Positions 49,287-59,600 are shown, numbered from the stretch's first letter. The stretch is DNA of 64,000 nt from Pelomonas sp965229315 (GCF_965229315.1 NZ_CBDDJA010000002.1:62001-126000); one strand, 5' to 3'. Made by a program: numbers and translations. The notes: a model not told the origin generated them from the letters alone.

Positions 49287-50264
49287 TTTCCGGGGCGCTC
49301 CGCGGCGGTGCATCAGCACCAGCAGGTACACCCCGCCGACCAGCGCGGTGACCAGCCCCACCGGCAGCTCCTGTGGCCGGATGACGGCGCGGGCGATCAC
49401 GTCCGCCGCCAGCAGCAGCGCGCCGCCGGCCGCGGCCGACAGCACGATCAGCCAGCCGTGCAGCGTGGCGCACACGGCACGCACGAGGTGGGGGGCGACG
49501 AGGCCGACGAAGGCGACGATGCCCGTCTGCGCCACGGCCGCGCCCACCGCGAGGGCGAACGCGAAGACGAGCAGCAGCCGCACGGTGGGCAGGCGCACGC
49601 CCAGCGACGCGGCGGTGGACTCGCCCAGCGTCAGTGCATCCAGCGCCGGGCTGGCCAGCAGGCCGACCAGCGCCGCCGCCACGCCGCAGGCCGCCATCAC
49701 GGTCACGCTGCGCCAGCCCAGCAGCCCGGTGTTGCCGAGCAGGAAGGCCTGCATGGCGCGCAGGATGTCCGGCGACCACAGCGTGGCCAGGTTGGTCAGC
49801 GCGTTCAGCACCACGCCGACGACCACGCCCGCCAGCAGCAGCCGCAGCGTCTGCTCCACGCCGCGCGCGAGCACGAGCGTGAGGCTCACGCCGGCCAGCG
49901 TGCCGATGAAGGCCACGCCGGTCAGGCCCAGGTGCGTCAGCAGCGAGGCGTTGTGCGCGGCCGTGCCCGTCAGCGCAAGCGTGACGGCCACCGCCAGCTG
50001 CGCGCCGGACGCGCTGCCCAGCAGGTAGGGGTCGGCCAGCGGGTTGCGGAACAGGCCCTGCGAGATGGCGCCGGCCATGCCCAGCAGCGCGCCGGCCCAC
50101 CACGCGCCGAGGGAGCGGGGCAGGCGGATCTCCCACAGGATCAGGCCCATGCCTTCGTCGCCGAGGTGGGCCCAGCCCGTGCTGCCGGTGGCCACGCCGG
50201 CGACGATGCCGAGCACACCGACGCCCAGCAGCAGCGCGAGCAGCAGGCCGGGGCGCAGGTTCAC
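49284..50264 (-). CDS. btuC: Cobalamin ABC transporter permease, BtuC-like
   Basis: FecCD-family membrane permease, 326 aa, about ten membrane segments. Conserved blocks: RLPRSLGAWWAGALLGMAGAISQ, NPLADPYLLGSASGAQ, LLLAGVVVG, and VGLVAPHLVRAV for the ATPase coupling helix. It starts at GTG 50264 overlapping the btuF stop as GTGA. The TGA stop lies at the edge of repeat copy B. Confidence 0.92.
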   Translation of the reverse strand: MNLRPGLLLALLLGVGVLGIVAGVATGSTGWAHLGDEGMGLILWEIRLPRSLGAWWAGALLGMAGAISQGLFRNPLADPYLLGSASGAQLAVAVTLALTGTAAHNASLLTHLGLTGVAFIGTLAGVSLTLVLARGVEQTLRLLLAGVVVGVVLNALTNLATLWSPDILRAMQAFLLGNTGLLGWRSVTVMAACGVAAALVGLLASPALDALTLGESTAASLGVRLPTVRLLLVFAFALAVGAAVAQTGIVAFVGLVAPHLVRAVCATLHGWLIVLSAAAGGALLLAADVIARAVIRPQELPVGLVTALVGGVYLLVLMHRRGAPRK

Positions 50265-51118
50265 GGGGCCGCCTTCTCGCGCAGGCACTTGGCCATGATC
50301 TGCGCGGCCTCGGCCATGCGCGGGCCCGGGCGGGCGAGGATGTCGCCTTCCTCGGGCTTGAAGATGCAGATGCGGCCGCGCCGGACGGCGTCGATGCTGT
50401 GCCAGCCGGGGCGCTCGGTCAGGCCTTGCGCGCCGCGTGCACCGACCATGATGAGCGCCGGGTTGGCCTTGACGACGAACTCGGGGTTGATCTTGGGAAA
50501 GGGCCCGAGGTCGGGCGGAATGATGTTGCCCGCACCCAGCCGCGTCAGCGTCTCGCCCATGAAGGAGACCGTGCCGGCCGCGTACAGGCCGGGCGCGACC
50601 TCGTAGTACACGCGCAGGCCGCGCGCCTGGGCCGGTACGCTGGCGGCCGCGGCGGCGACGCCGGCCTCGATGTAGCGCCACACGCGCTGGGCGTCCGGCA
50701 CGCCCAGCGCCAGGCCGATGGTGTCCAGCACGCGCTGCACGTCGCGGTAGCTGCGCGGCTCCAGCGCGATGACCTTCATGCCCAGCCCGCGCAGCCGGTC
50801 GGCCACGCGCGAGGACACGGCCACGAACACGACATCGGGCTTGAGCGACGCGATCAGCTCGACATTGGTGTCGTCCATGCCGCCCAGCTTGGGCAGCGCG
50901 TTCACGCTGGCGGGGAAGTTGGAATACCGGTCGACGCCGACCAGGCGCGCGCAGGCGCCCAGCTCGCAGACGGTCTCTGTCAGCGACGGCAGCAGGCTGA
51001 CGATGCGCTGCGGCGGTGCGGCCAGCGTGGTCGTGTGGCCCAGGTCGTCCCTGATGTCGATGGCCCGGGCGGGCAGCGTGCAGGCGAGCAGCAGCGACAG
51101 GAACAAATGCTTAAGCAT
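50261..51118 (-). CDS. btuF: Cobalamin-binding periplasmic protein, BtuF-like
   Basis: Class III periplasmic binding protein of 285 aa with a signal peptide (1-19, LACTLPARA). Typical motifs: PQRIVSLLPSLTETVCELGA, VGVDRYSNFP, KLGGMDDTNVELIASLKPDVVF. It captures B12 or cobinamide passed on by the outer-membrane receptor. It overlaps cobU by 8 bp and btuC by 4 bp. Confidence 0.92.
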   Translation of the reverse strand: MLKHLFLSLLLACTLPARAIDIRDDLGHTTTLAAPPQRIVSLLPSLTETVCELGACARLVGVDRYSNFPASVNALPKLGGMDDTNVELIASLKPDVVFVAVSSRVADRLRGLGMKVIALEPRSYRDVQRVLDTIGLALGVPDAQRVWRYIEAGVAAAAASVPAQARGLRVYYEVAPGLYAAGTVSFMGETLTRLGAGNIIPPDLGPFPKINPEFVVKANPALIMVGARGAQGLTERPGWHSIDAVRRGRICIFKPEEGDILARPGPRMAEAAQIMAKCLREKAAP

Positions 51119-51668
51119 CGGAGGCTTCCTCGATGGTCCGGGTCCAGGGCTGGCCCGCGACCATCAGTGTCAGCTGGCCACAGCGGCGGGCCACGTCCTG
51201 GTTCAGCCGGCCGAGTTCGTCCACATAGTCGCGCACCTCGCGGCCCAGCGGCGAGATGCCCCAGCCGACCTCGTTGGACACGAAGACGACGGTGGACGAG
51301 AGCTCCGGCAGCAGCGCCAGCAGCGCGTCGCGTTCGGCGAGCCAGCCGGCCTCGTCGGGCGCGCCGTCCATGGGCATCAGCCAGTTCGTGAGCCACAGCG
51401 TCAGGCAGTCGACGATGACCAGCGTGCCGGCGTCGTCGACTTCTTGAAGGGCCGCGCTCAGGCGCAGCGGGGCTTCGAGCGTGTCGAAGCCCGCCGGCCG
51501 CGTGGCGCGGTGGTGGGCGATGCGCGCACGCATCTCGTCGTCGGCGGCCAGCGCGGTGGCGATGACCACCACGCGGCCGCCGCCGGCCTGCCAGCGCAGC
51601 GCCAGCCGCTCGGCCTGGCGCGACTTGCCGCTGCGCTGGCCGCCGACGATGAGGTCGTGCAAGCTCAT
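51111..51668 (-). CDS. cobU: Adenosylcobinamide kinase/guanylyltransferase
   Basis: Bifunctional enzyme (CobU/CobP) that phosphorylates adenosylcobinamide and activates it with GTP, 185 aa. P-loop G9-x6-S16 (GGQRSGKS), then RIAHHRATRP holding the GMP-accepting His region, VDCLTLWLTNW and FVSNEVGWGISP. Placed between btuB and btuF, suggesting cobinamide salvage right after uptake. cobS and cobT, needed to finish the loop, are not in the window. Confidence 0.95.
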   Translation of the reverse strand: MSLHDLIVGGQRSGKSRQAERLALRWQAGGGRVVVIATALAADDEMRARIAHHRATRPAGFDTLEAPLRLSAALQEVDDAGTLVIVDCLTLWLTNWLMPMDGAPDEAGWLAERDALLALLPELSSTVVFVSNEVGWGISPLGREVRDYVDELGRLNQDVARRCGQLTLMVAGQPWTRTIEEASDA

Positions 51669-51678
51669 CCTCTGCAGC

Positions 51679-53559
51679 TTAGAGCTGGGGGGACCAGCGC
51701 AGCGACACCAGCACCGTGCGCGGCGCGGACGCGTAGCCGTAGGCCGTCGTGTAGTCGCGGTCGAACGCGTTGTCGACGTTGAGCTGCATCTTCAGCTCGC
51801 GGCTGATCTTGTACTGCGCGCTCAGGTTCATCAGGCCGTAGCCGCCCAGCTTGCGGGTGTTGGCCGCGTTGTCGAAGCGCGCGCCCGACCACTGCACGCC
51901 GGCGCCCAGCAGCCAGTCGCCCAGCTCGGTGTCGGCGTTGACCGTGCCCAGCCGCTTGGCGCGGCGGGCCAGCAGCAGGCCGGTGTTGACGTCCTTGGGC
52001 GCCTGCAGGTCCAGCGTGGCCTTCAGGTTGACCATCGCGACCTTGGTGCCGCCGGCCAGGGTCAGGCCTTGCAGGCGTGCCAGCGCGACGTTCTGGTAGC
52101 AGCCGAAGCCATAACTGCAGGGGCCGGCGGCGCCGAAGATGATCAGGTTGCTGACGCGGTTGCGGTAGGCGGTGGCCGAGATCTCGTTGTCGCCCGCGGC
52201 GTACTTCAGGCCGAACTCGACGTTGTGGCCGTTCTCGGCCTCCAGCAGCGGCGTGCCGGGCTTGCTCAGCGGGCCGTAGAGGGACGCCTGCTGGTAGACC
52301 GTCGGCGCGCGGAAGGCGTTGCCGATGGAGCCGACGACACGCAGGCCGGGCGCCACTTCATAACCAGCCAACAGCGTGCCGGTGTCGACGCCGCCGAACT
52401 GGCTGTCGTCGTCGTGGCGGGCGTGGGCCTGGAAGCCGAACGCGCCGGCGTTCAGGATGTAGCCCGCGCCGACCGCGTTGCGGCTGCGCTTGCCGATCTT
52501 GTCGGTGGCGACCAGGCTGCTGTTCTCCAGCTTGTCCTCGTCGCGCTCGCCGGTGAAGGTGATCTGCTGGCCCTGCGCGAGCTGGTAGTAGCCGCTCAGC
52601 GCCAGGTTCTTGATGCGCGTGATGGTCAGGTAAGGCGACGGCGTCGTCTCGTAGCGGTCGCGCGATTCGCCGTAGCTCAGCTGCGTCTGCAGCGCGGGCG
52701 ACCACTGCGCGGTCCAGGACAGGCGCGCGGCGTCGGTGTCCTGCAGCGTGTGGTCGTCGACCAGCGGCTTGCTCTTGGACGCGTCGTACTGGCCGTTGAC
52801 GTGGCTGCGGATCGCGACGACCTCGGCGCGGTGGCCCTCGGCCAGCTGCGCGCCCAGGCGCGCGCTCGCCTCGTAGCGGCGGTAGCCGTCGCGGTCGGGC
52901 ACGTAGCCGAAGGCGTTGTCCAGCGTCGTCGCGTTGAAGCCATCGCTGCGGTCGACACCGGCGGACAGCGCGTAGTCGAAGATGCCGGCGCTGCCGTAGA
53001 CGGCGGCGTCGGCCTTGCGCGTGCCGAGGTTGCCGGCGGCCACGCCCAGGTCCAGCGCGGTCTTGCTGCCGCCCTTGCGGGTGAAGATCTGCACCACGCC
53101 GCCGACGGCGTCGGAGCCGTAGATGGCGCTGGCCGGGCCCTTCAGCACTTCGACGCGCTCGATCTGGCCGAGGGGGATGCCCTGCCAGCTCGCGCCGCCG
53201 GTGGACTGCGAGTCCACGCGCACGCCGTCGACCAGCACCAGCGTGTGGCGCGTCTCGGCGCCGCGCAGGTACAGCGACGTGGTCGAGGCCGGGCCGCCGT
53301 TGCGGACCATCTCGGCGCAGCCGTTGTTGCGCAGTAGGTCGCCGAGGCTGGCGGAGGCCTGGCGCTCGATGTCGGCGCGGGTGATGACGGTCAGGTCGGC
53401 CAGCACGTCGGCCAGGCGCTGCGGTGTGCGGGTGGCGGTGGTGACGACGGTGTCGAGCTTGTTCAGCGCCTGGGCGTGCGCGGATGCGGCCACGGCCAGG
53501 GTGGACAGTGCGAAAAGGACGGACGCGGGCCGACTGGCCGCGAGCAGGGTGTGGGACAT
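51679..53559 (-). CDS. btuB: TonB-dependent cobalamin receptor, BtuB-like
   Basis: Outer-membrane receptor of 626 aa. Signal peptide (about 1-29, cleavage after AHA), TonB-box-like LDTVVTTATR, plug domain (GDLLRNNGCAEMV, SLYLRGAETRHTLVLVDGVRV, RVEVLKGPASAIYGSDAVGGVV) and a C-terminal beta-barrel. The start at 53559 opens the signal peptide. A cobalamin riboswitch about 90 bp upstream strongly supports B12 as the ligand. First gene of the 11-gene cobalamin operon. Confidence 0.94.
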   Translation of the reverse strand: MSHTLLAASRPASVLFALSTLAVAASAHAQALNKLDTVVTTATRTPQRLADVLADLTVITRADIERQASASLGDLLRNNGCAEMVRNGGPASTTSLYLRGAETRHTLVLVDGVRVDSQSTGGASWQGIPLGQIERVEVLKGPASAIYGSDAVGGVVQIFTRKGGSKTALDLGVAAGNLGTRKADAAVYGSAGIFDYALSAGVDRSDGFNATTLDNAFGYVPDRDGYRRYEASARLGAQLAEGHRAEVVAIRSHVNGQYDASKSKPLVDDHTLQDTDAARLSWTAQWSPALQTQLSYGESRDRYETTPSPYLTITRIKNLALSGYYQLAQGQQITFTGERDEDKLENSSLVATDKIGKRSRNAVGAGYILNAGAFGFQAHARHDDDSQFGGVDTGTLLAGYEVAPGLRVVGSIGNAFRAPTVYQQASLYGPLSKPGTPLLEAENGHNVEFGLKYAAGDNEISATAYRNRVSNLIIFGAAGPCSYGFGCYQNVALARLQGLTLAGGTKVAMVNLKATLDLQAPKDVNTGLLLARRAKRLGTVNADTELGDWLLGAGVQWSGARFDNAANTRKLGGYGLMNLSAQYKISRELKMQLNVDNAFDRDYTTAYGYASAPRTVLVSLRWSPQL

Positions 53560-53612
53560 GGAAATCAGACGCGAACGAACACTCAGCCGCGCTGACCCCC
53601 GCAGCAAGGCTG

Positions 53613-53646
53613 AAAAACGGCTGCTGCGTTATTGCGCGCGGCAGCC
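53613..53646 (-). terminator. Riboswitch-linked intrinsic terminator
   Basis: On the minus strand, GGCTGC (53641-53646 in reverse) pairs with GCAGCC (53619-53624 in reverse), followed by GTTTTTC. It sits between the B12 box and the btuB start, the position expected for an expression-platform terminator that forms when cobalamin is bound. Confidence 0.65.
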
Positions 53647-53649
53647 CCG

Positions 53650-53852
53650 TCGTTGGCCGGTATCCGGGCTGGCGAACCGCTGCTTGACGCCTTCCCAGTG
53701 CAGGCACCAGTGGCTTGTGGTCAAACAGAGAGGCCGTGAGGCCTCGTTCGCTTACCGTTGCGGGGACAGCTCAGGTTAGGTTCGCCACGGTGTGGGCCGC
53801 CCTCCTGATTCCCGTTGAACTGCACCCGGCTTGAGACCGGGCGCGAGCACCA
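53650..53852 (-). promoter_or_regulatory. Cobalamin riboswitch
   Basis: Minus-strand RNA with the class I cobalamin aptamer landmarks in order: GGTGCTCGC at the 5' end, GGGAATCAGG, GAGCTGTCCCCGCAACGGTA, CACTGG...GGGAAGGCGTC and the B12 box AGCCCGGATACCGGCC (53655-53670). It lies upstream of btuB and should switch off the whole transport and assembly operon when B12 is plentiful. It begins 12 bp after the stop of the DUF4124-like gene. Confidence 0.95.
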
Positions 53853-53864
53853 ACGGCGCGGATT

Positions 53865-54302
53865 CTATCGGCCGGTTGCGGAGGCCGCTTGGGCCGGTTT
53901 GGCCGGCTTGTGCGCGCGGGCCATGTGCGGGCGCCGGGGCGGCGCGGTCGTCGCGGTGGCGCTGGCGGCCGTGGCGGGCGGTGGCAGGCGTTGCAGGCCG
54001 ACGGCAGCGGTGCGTTGGGCGCGCGCCTCGGCCTCGCTGGCGCGGCGGGCCTGCGCGAGGGCCGTGGCCTGCCGGGCCTCGGCGAGATGGCGTTCGCGGG
54101 CGGCCTTGCTGTCGGCCGCGCCGGGCTGGTCGTAGTCGACGCTGCTGGCCGCGCCCACGCCGGGGCAGGGCGAGTCGCGCAGGTCGCGGCCGTCCGGGCC
54201 GCAGCGGTAGACCTGGGCGCGCTTGACCTGCGTCTGCGCCGGCGCGGCCGGGGCGGCGAGCGCGGACAGGGCAACGACCAGGGCCGGCAGCAGGGGTTTC
54301 AT
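53865..54302 (-). CDS. DUF4124-like exported protein
   Basis: Small exported protein of 145 aa with a signal peptide (1-22). The mature N-terminus has QVYRCGPDGRDLRDSPCPG, the short Cys-containing hairpin typical of DUF4124 domains, then an Ala/Arg-rich coiled-coil-like region and a Pro/Ala/Lys tail of low complexity. Function unknown. It overlaps the pth stop by ATGA, so it is translated with pth. Confidence 0.75.
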   Translation of the reverse strand: MKPLLPALVVALSALAAPAAPAQTQVKRAQVYRCGPDGRDLRDSPCPGVGAASSVDYDQPGAADSKAARERHLAEARQATALAQARRASEAEARAQRTAAVGLQRLPPPATAASATATTAPPRRPHMARAHKPAKPAQAASATGR

Positions 54303-54931
54303 GAGGCTGGAGTGTCCTGCGGCGGCTGCGGTTTGGGGGGCTTGGGGCGCGGCGGCTTGGCGTGAATTTTGGCCAAGGCCTTGTCCATCTCGCCGCGCAG
54401 CATCAGCTCGACGGCCCCGTAACTCTTCTCGATGCAGTCCTCCACCGCCTGGCGTTCGGCCAGCGGCGGGCGGCGCAGCACGTAGCCGGCCACCTCGTCG
54501 CGGTGCCCCGGGTGGCCGATGCCCAGCCGCAGCCGCCAGAAGTCGGCGCTGCCGAGCTGGGCCTGCATGTCCTTGAGCCCGTTGTGGCCGCCGTTGCCGC
54601 CGCCCTTCTTGAACTTCATCTCGCCGGGCGGCAGGTCCAGCTCGTCGTGGATGGCCAGGATCTCGTCCGGCGCGATCTTGAAGAAGCGCGCCAGCGCCGC
54701 CACCGATTTGCCGGAGAGGTTCATGTAGGTCATGGGCTGCAGCAGCCAGATCGGGCCGCTGGCACCCGGGGCGTTGTTGGCCCGCGCGACGAGGCCGTGG
54801 TAGGCCTTGTCCGGCGCCAGGCTGACCTTGAGGCCGCGCGCCAGGCCGTCAATCCACCAGAAGCCGGCGTTGTGGCGGGTGTCTTCGTATTCGGAGCCTG
54901 GGTTGCCCAGGCCGACAAGCAAACGGATCAT
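54299..54931 (-). CDS. pth: Peptidyl-tRNA hydrolase
   Basis: Essential esterase that frees tRNA from peptidyl-tRNA, 210 aa. Catalytic H20 in EDTRHNAG, with GLGNPG, PMTYMNLSG, HDELDLPPG and KGGGNGGHNGL. A Pro/Lys-rich tail (about 190-210) goes beyond the usual end. It overlaps the DUF4124-like gene downstream and is divergent from the efflux operon. Confidence 0.96.
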   Translation of the reverse strand: MIRLLVGLGNPGSEYEDTRHNAGFWWIDGLARGLKVSLAPDKAYHGLVARANNAPGASGPIWLLQPMTYMNLSGKSVAALARFFKIAPDEILAIHDELDLPPGEMKFKKGGGNGGHNGLKDMQAQLGSADFWRLRLGIGHPGHRDEVAGYVLRRPPLAERQAVEDCIEKSYGAVELMLRGEMDKALAKIHAKPPRPKPPKPQPPQDTPAS

Positions 54932-55049
54932 GGCGTCATCCTAGGTCCTGTCGGGGTCCCGCCGGGTGCCGGAAGCCATGGTCGGCCAGCAATCCGCCAG
55001 CTACATTGCGGCGGGACACTGCACCACCGCTCCAGGAGTGAACTCGAAC

Positions 55050-56687
55050 ATGAAGAACAAGGATTCCAAGCGCAGCACGTCGACAGGCAAGGCCAGGACC
55101 TGGGTGCTGGTCGTCATCGTCGTCATCGGCGTGGCGCTGGCCGGCTGGTGGTGGAAGGGCCGCAGCAGCGAGGGGGCCGGCGGCCCGGCGGGTGCGGCCT
55201 CGGCGGCGTCGGGCGCCGGAGGCGGTGCCGGCCGCCCGGGTGGTGCCGGCGGTGCCGCTGGCGGCGGCCGCTTCGGCCGCACCGGTGCGCAGCCGGTGTC
55301 CGTCGCGGCCGTGCAGCGTCGCGACCTGCCGGTCGCGGTGGATGCCATCGGCAGCATCGCGGCGGCCAACACGGCCGTGGTGCGCGCCAAGGTCAGCGGC
55401 GAGCTGAAGGCCATCTACTTCAAGGAAGGCCAGCCGGTGAAGGCGGGCCAGGTGCTGGCGCTGATCGACCCGCGCGCCTTCGAGATCGCGCGCGACCAGG
55501 CCGCTGCGGCGCTCGCCCGCGACCAGGCGCAACTGGAGAACGCCCGCGCCGACCTGGTCCGCTACCAGGACCTGGTCGCCAAGGAAGCCGCGCCGCGCCA
55601 GCAGCTGGACACGCAGCAGGCGCTGGTGCGCCAGCTTGAGGCGACGCTGCTGTCCGACAAGGCGACGCTGGACAACGCCCGGCTGCAGCTGTCGTACACC
55701 AAGGTCACCGCACCGATCTCGGGCCAGGCCGGCCTGAAGCAGGCCGACCTCGGCAACAGCGTGACGCCCAGCGACGTCAACGGCCTGCTGACCATCGCGC
55801 AGACACAGCCCGCGGCCGTCGTCTTCGCCGTGCCCGATGCGCGGCTGGCGCGCATCCGCCAGCAGCTGGCTGACAAGCAGCCGCTGGCCGTGCAGGCCTG
55901 GGACCGCGAGCACAAGCAGATGCTGGCCCAGGGCCGCGTGGACAGCACCGACAACGCCATCGACGCCAGCACCGGCACCATCAAGGTGAAGGCGCTGTTC
56001 CCGAACAAGGACAACGCGCTGTTCTCCAACCAGTTCGTCAACGTGCGCCTGCAGCTGGACACGCTGAAGAACGTGCTCGTCGTGCCCACCGCGGCCGTGC
56101 AGCGTGGTTCGCCCGGCACCTTCGTCTACGTGGCCGCCGATGGCCAGGTCGCGCTGCGTCGCGTGCAGGTGCTTGCCGTGGATGGCGAGTCGACGGGCGT
56201 GCAGGGTGATCTGAAGGTTGGCGACCAGGTCGTCACCGATGGCGCTGACCGCCTGCGCGACGGTGGCAAGGCCGAGGTCATCAAGGCGCCGGCCGGCGGC
56301 GCCTCGGGCGCGGCCGGGGGCGACGGCGGCCGCCGCAACTGGATGGAGCGCGTGCCGCCGGAGATGGTGGACAAGCTCAAGGCCATGAGCCCCGAGGACC
56401 GCCGTGCGTGGATACAGCAGCATGCAGGCTCCGCGCCGGCTTCTGCATCCGCACCGGCCCAGCGCGAGGCCCGACCACCCGCCTACCCCGGCTCGGCGCC
56501 GGCCGCCCCGCTGCTCGGCGCCGCGCCGGGCGCCGCTTCGGGCGCACATGCCGAGGGCGAGCGCCCGCGCTGGATGGACCGCGTGCCGCCCGAGATGGTC
56601 GACAAGCTCAAGGCCATGAGCGACGAGGAGCGCCGCGCCTGGTTCCAGCAGCGCCGCGCCGCGTCCGCAGCCGCTGGCGGCCAGTGA
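55050..56687 (+). CDS. mdtA: RND efflux periplasmic adaptor, MdtA-like
   Basis: Membrane-fusion protein of 545 aa, longer than the usual 400. One N-terminal membrane anchor (RTWVLVVIVVIGVALAGWW), a Gly/Ala-rich linker, lipoyl and hairpin domains (VRAKVSGELKAIYFKEGQPVK, TKVTAPISGQAGL) and a beta-barrel. The C-terminal extension has two copies of a 30-residue motif (WM-x-RVPPEMVDKLKAMS...RRAW) at about 430-460 and 508-535, joined by a Pro/Ala linker. ATG 55050 is preceded by AGGAG. Two RND pump genes follow. Confidence 0.9.
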   Translation: MKNKDSKRSTSTGKARTWVLVVIVVIGVALAGWWWKGRSSEGAGGPAGAASAASGAGGGAGRPGGAGGAAGGGRFGRTGAQPVSVAAVQRRDLPVAVDAIGSIAAANTAVVRAKVSGELKAIYFKEGQPVKAGQVLALIDPRAFEIARDQAAAALARDQAQLENARADLVRYQDLVAKEAAPRQQLDTQQALVRQLEATLLSDKATLDNARLQLSYTKVTAPISGQAGLKQADLGNSVTPSDVNGLLTIAQTQPAAVVFAVPDARLARIRQQLADKQPLAVQAWDREHKQMLAQGRVDSTDNAIDASTGTIKVKALFPNKDNALFSNQFVNVRLQLDTLKNVLVVPTAAVQRGSPGTFVYVAADGQVALRRVQVLAVDGESTGVQGDLKVGDQVVTDGADRLRDGGKAEVIKAPAGGASGAAGGDGGRRNWMERVPPEMVDKLKAMSPEDRRAWIQQHAGSAPASASAPAQREARPPAYPGSAPAAPLLGAAPGAASGAHAEGERPRWMDRVPPEMVDKLKAMSDEERRAWFQQRRAASAAAGGQ

Positions 56688-56697
56688 GGCCCGCTCG

Positions 56698-59600
56698 ATG
56701 AACCCGTCACGCCTCTTCATCGAGCGGCCGGTCGCGACCTCGCTGCTGATGCTGGCCATCGTGCTGGCCGGCGCGCTGGCCTACCGGCTGCTGCCGGTGT
56801 CGGCCCTGCCCGAGGTCGACTACCCGACCATGCAGGTCACGACGCTGTACCCCGGTGCGAGCCCGGACGTGATGACGTCCTCCGTCACCGCGCCGCTGGA
56901 GCGCCAGTTCGGCCAGATGCCGGGCCTGTCGCAGATGTCGTCCACCAGCTCGGGCGGCGCGTCGGTCATCACGCTGCGCTTCGACCTCAGCGTCACGCTG
57001 GACGTGGCCGAGCAGGAGGTGCAGGCGGCCATCAACGCCGGCAGCAACCTGCTGCCCACCGACCTGCCCATGCCGCCGGTCTACAGCAAGGTCAACCCGG
57101 CCGATGCGCCGGTGCTGACCATCGCCGTCAGCTCCACGACGCTGCCCGTGCCGCGCGTGCACGACCTCGTGGAAAGCCGGCTGGCGCAGAAGATCTCGCA
57201 GGTGCCGGGCGTGGGCATGGTGGCCATCGCCGGCGGCCGGCGGCCGGCCGTGCGCATCCAGGCCAACCCGGGCGCGCTGGCCACGCTGGGCCTGTCCATC
57301 GACGACGTGCGCACGGCCATCTCGGCCGCCAACGTCAACCAGTCCAAGGGCAGCTTCGACGGCCCGCTGCGCGCGTCCACGCTGGACGCCAACGACCAGT
57401 TGCGCAGTGCCGCCGAGTACGCCAGCCTCGTCATCGCCTACAAGAACGGCAACGCCGTGCGGCTCAAGGACGTGGCCCAGATCGTGGACGACGCCGAGAA
57501 CCTGCGCCTGGCGGCCTGGGCCGGCCAGGCGGGCCAGGCGTCCACGTCGGCCGTCATCCTGAACGTGCAGCGCCAGCCGGGTGCTAACGTCATCGAGACG
57601 GTGGACCGCGTGCGCGCGGTGCTGCCGCAACTGCAGGCCAGCCTGCCGGCGTCGCTGGAGGTGCAGATCCTGTCGGACCGCACGACGACCATCCGCGCGT
57701 CGGTGACCGACGTGCAGCACGAGCTGCTGTTTGCTGTTGTGCTGGTCATCGGCGTCATCTTCGTGTTCCTGCGCAGCGTGCCGGCCACCGTCATCCCGGC
57801 CGTCGCGGTGCCGGTGTCGCTGGTGGGCACCTTCGGCGTCATGTACATGGCGGGGTTCTCGATCAACAACCTGACGCTGATGGCGCTGGTGATCTCCACG
57901 GGCTTCGTCGTCGACGACGCCATCGTCATGATCGAGAACATTGCCCGGCACCTCGAAGAGGGGCAGGGCCATGTCGGCGCCGCCGATGTGACGGGCGCGG
58001 AGGCGGGCGGTGGCAAGGTCACGCCCTTGCAGGCGGCGCTGGACGGCTCCCAGCAGATCGGCTTCACCATCATCTCGCTGACGGTGTCGCTGATCGCCGT
58101 GCTGATCCCGCTGCTGTTCATGGGCGACGTGGTGGGGCGCCTGTTCCACGAGTTCGCGATCACGCTGGCCGTGTCCATCCTGATCTCGGCCTTCGTGTCG
58201 CTGACGCTGACGCCCATGATGTGCGCGCGGCTGCTCAAGCATGAACGCGAGGAGGACCACGGCCGGCTGTGGCACCGCGTCGGCAAGGCCTTCGACGACA
58301 CCATCGCCGCCTACGGCCGCATGCTGGACTGGGTGCTGGACCGCTCGGCCGCGACGCTGGTCGTCTTCCTGGCGACGCTGGTGCTGACCGGTGTGCTGTA
58401 CCTGCTGGTGCCCAAGGGCTTCTTCCCGGTGCAGGACACGGGGCAGATCCAGGGCATCACGGAGGCGGCGCAGTCCACCTCGTTCGCCGCGATGGCCGAG
58501 CACCAGCAGCGCATCGCCGAGCGCGTGTTGAAGGACCCGGCCGTGCAGAGCGTGTCGTCCTTCATCGGCGTGGACGGCGGCAACACGACGCTGAACCAGG
58601 GGCGGCTGCAGATCACGCTCAAGCCCAAGGACGAGCGCGGCGAGAGCGCCGCGGCCATTTCGCGCCGGCTGACCGACGCGGTGGCCGAGGAGCCCGGCAT
58701 CGCGCTGTTCCTGCAGCCGGTGCAGGACCTGACCATCGAGGACCGCATCGCCAAGACCCAGTACCAGTTCACGCTGAGTTCACCCGACGCGGCCGAGCTG
58801 AGCCGCTCGACGACGGCCGTGCTGGAGCGGCTGCACGACGTGAAGTCCATCGCCGACGTGGCCAGCGACCAGCAGGAAAAGGGCTTGCAGGCCTACGTGG
58901 ACATCGACCGCGACGCGGCCGGGCGGCTGGGCGTCAGCGTGGCCGCCATCGACAGCGCGCTGTACAGCGCCTTCGGCCAGCGTCTCATCTCGACCATCTT
59001 CACGCAGAGCAACCAGTACCGCGTCGTGCTGGAGGTGGCGCCCGGCTACCGCCAGGGCCTGGACGGGCTGCAGCGGCTGTATGTGCCCGGCGCGAACAAC
59101 ACGCAGGTGCCGCTGAGCTCGGTCGCGCGCTTCAGCGAGCGGCTGTCGCCGCTGGCCGTCAATCACGTCGCGCAGTTCCCGGCCGCGACCATCTCGTTCA
59201 ACCTCGCGCCCGGTGCGTCGCTGGGCGAGGCGGTCAAGGGCATCCGCGCCGAGGTCGATGCGCTGCAGCTGCCGCTGAGCGTGGAGACGCGCTTCGAGGG
59301 CGCGGCGCTGGCCTTCCAGGCCTCGCTCAGCAGCACGCTGCTGCTGATCCTGGCGGCCATCGTGACGATGTACATCGTGCTGGGCGTGCTCTACGAGAGC
59401 ACCATCCACCCGCTGACCATCCTGTCCACGCTGCCGTCCGCGGGACTGGGCGCGCTGCTGGCGCTGCTGGCCTTCCGGCTGGATCTGGACATCATCGCCA
59501 TCATCGGCATCGTGCTGCTGATCGGCATCGTCAAGAAGAACGCGATCATGATGATCGACTTCGCGCTGGAGGCCGAACGTGACCACGGCAAGTCGCCGCG

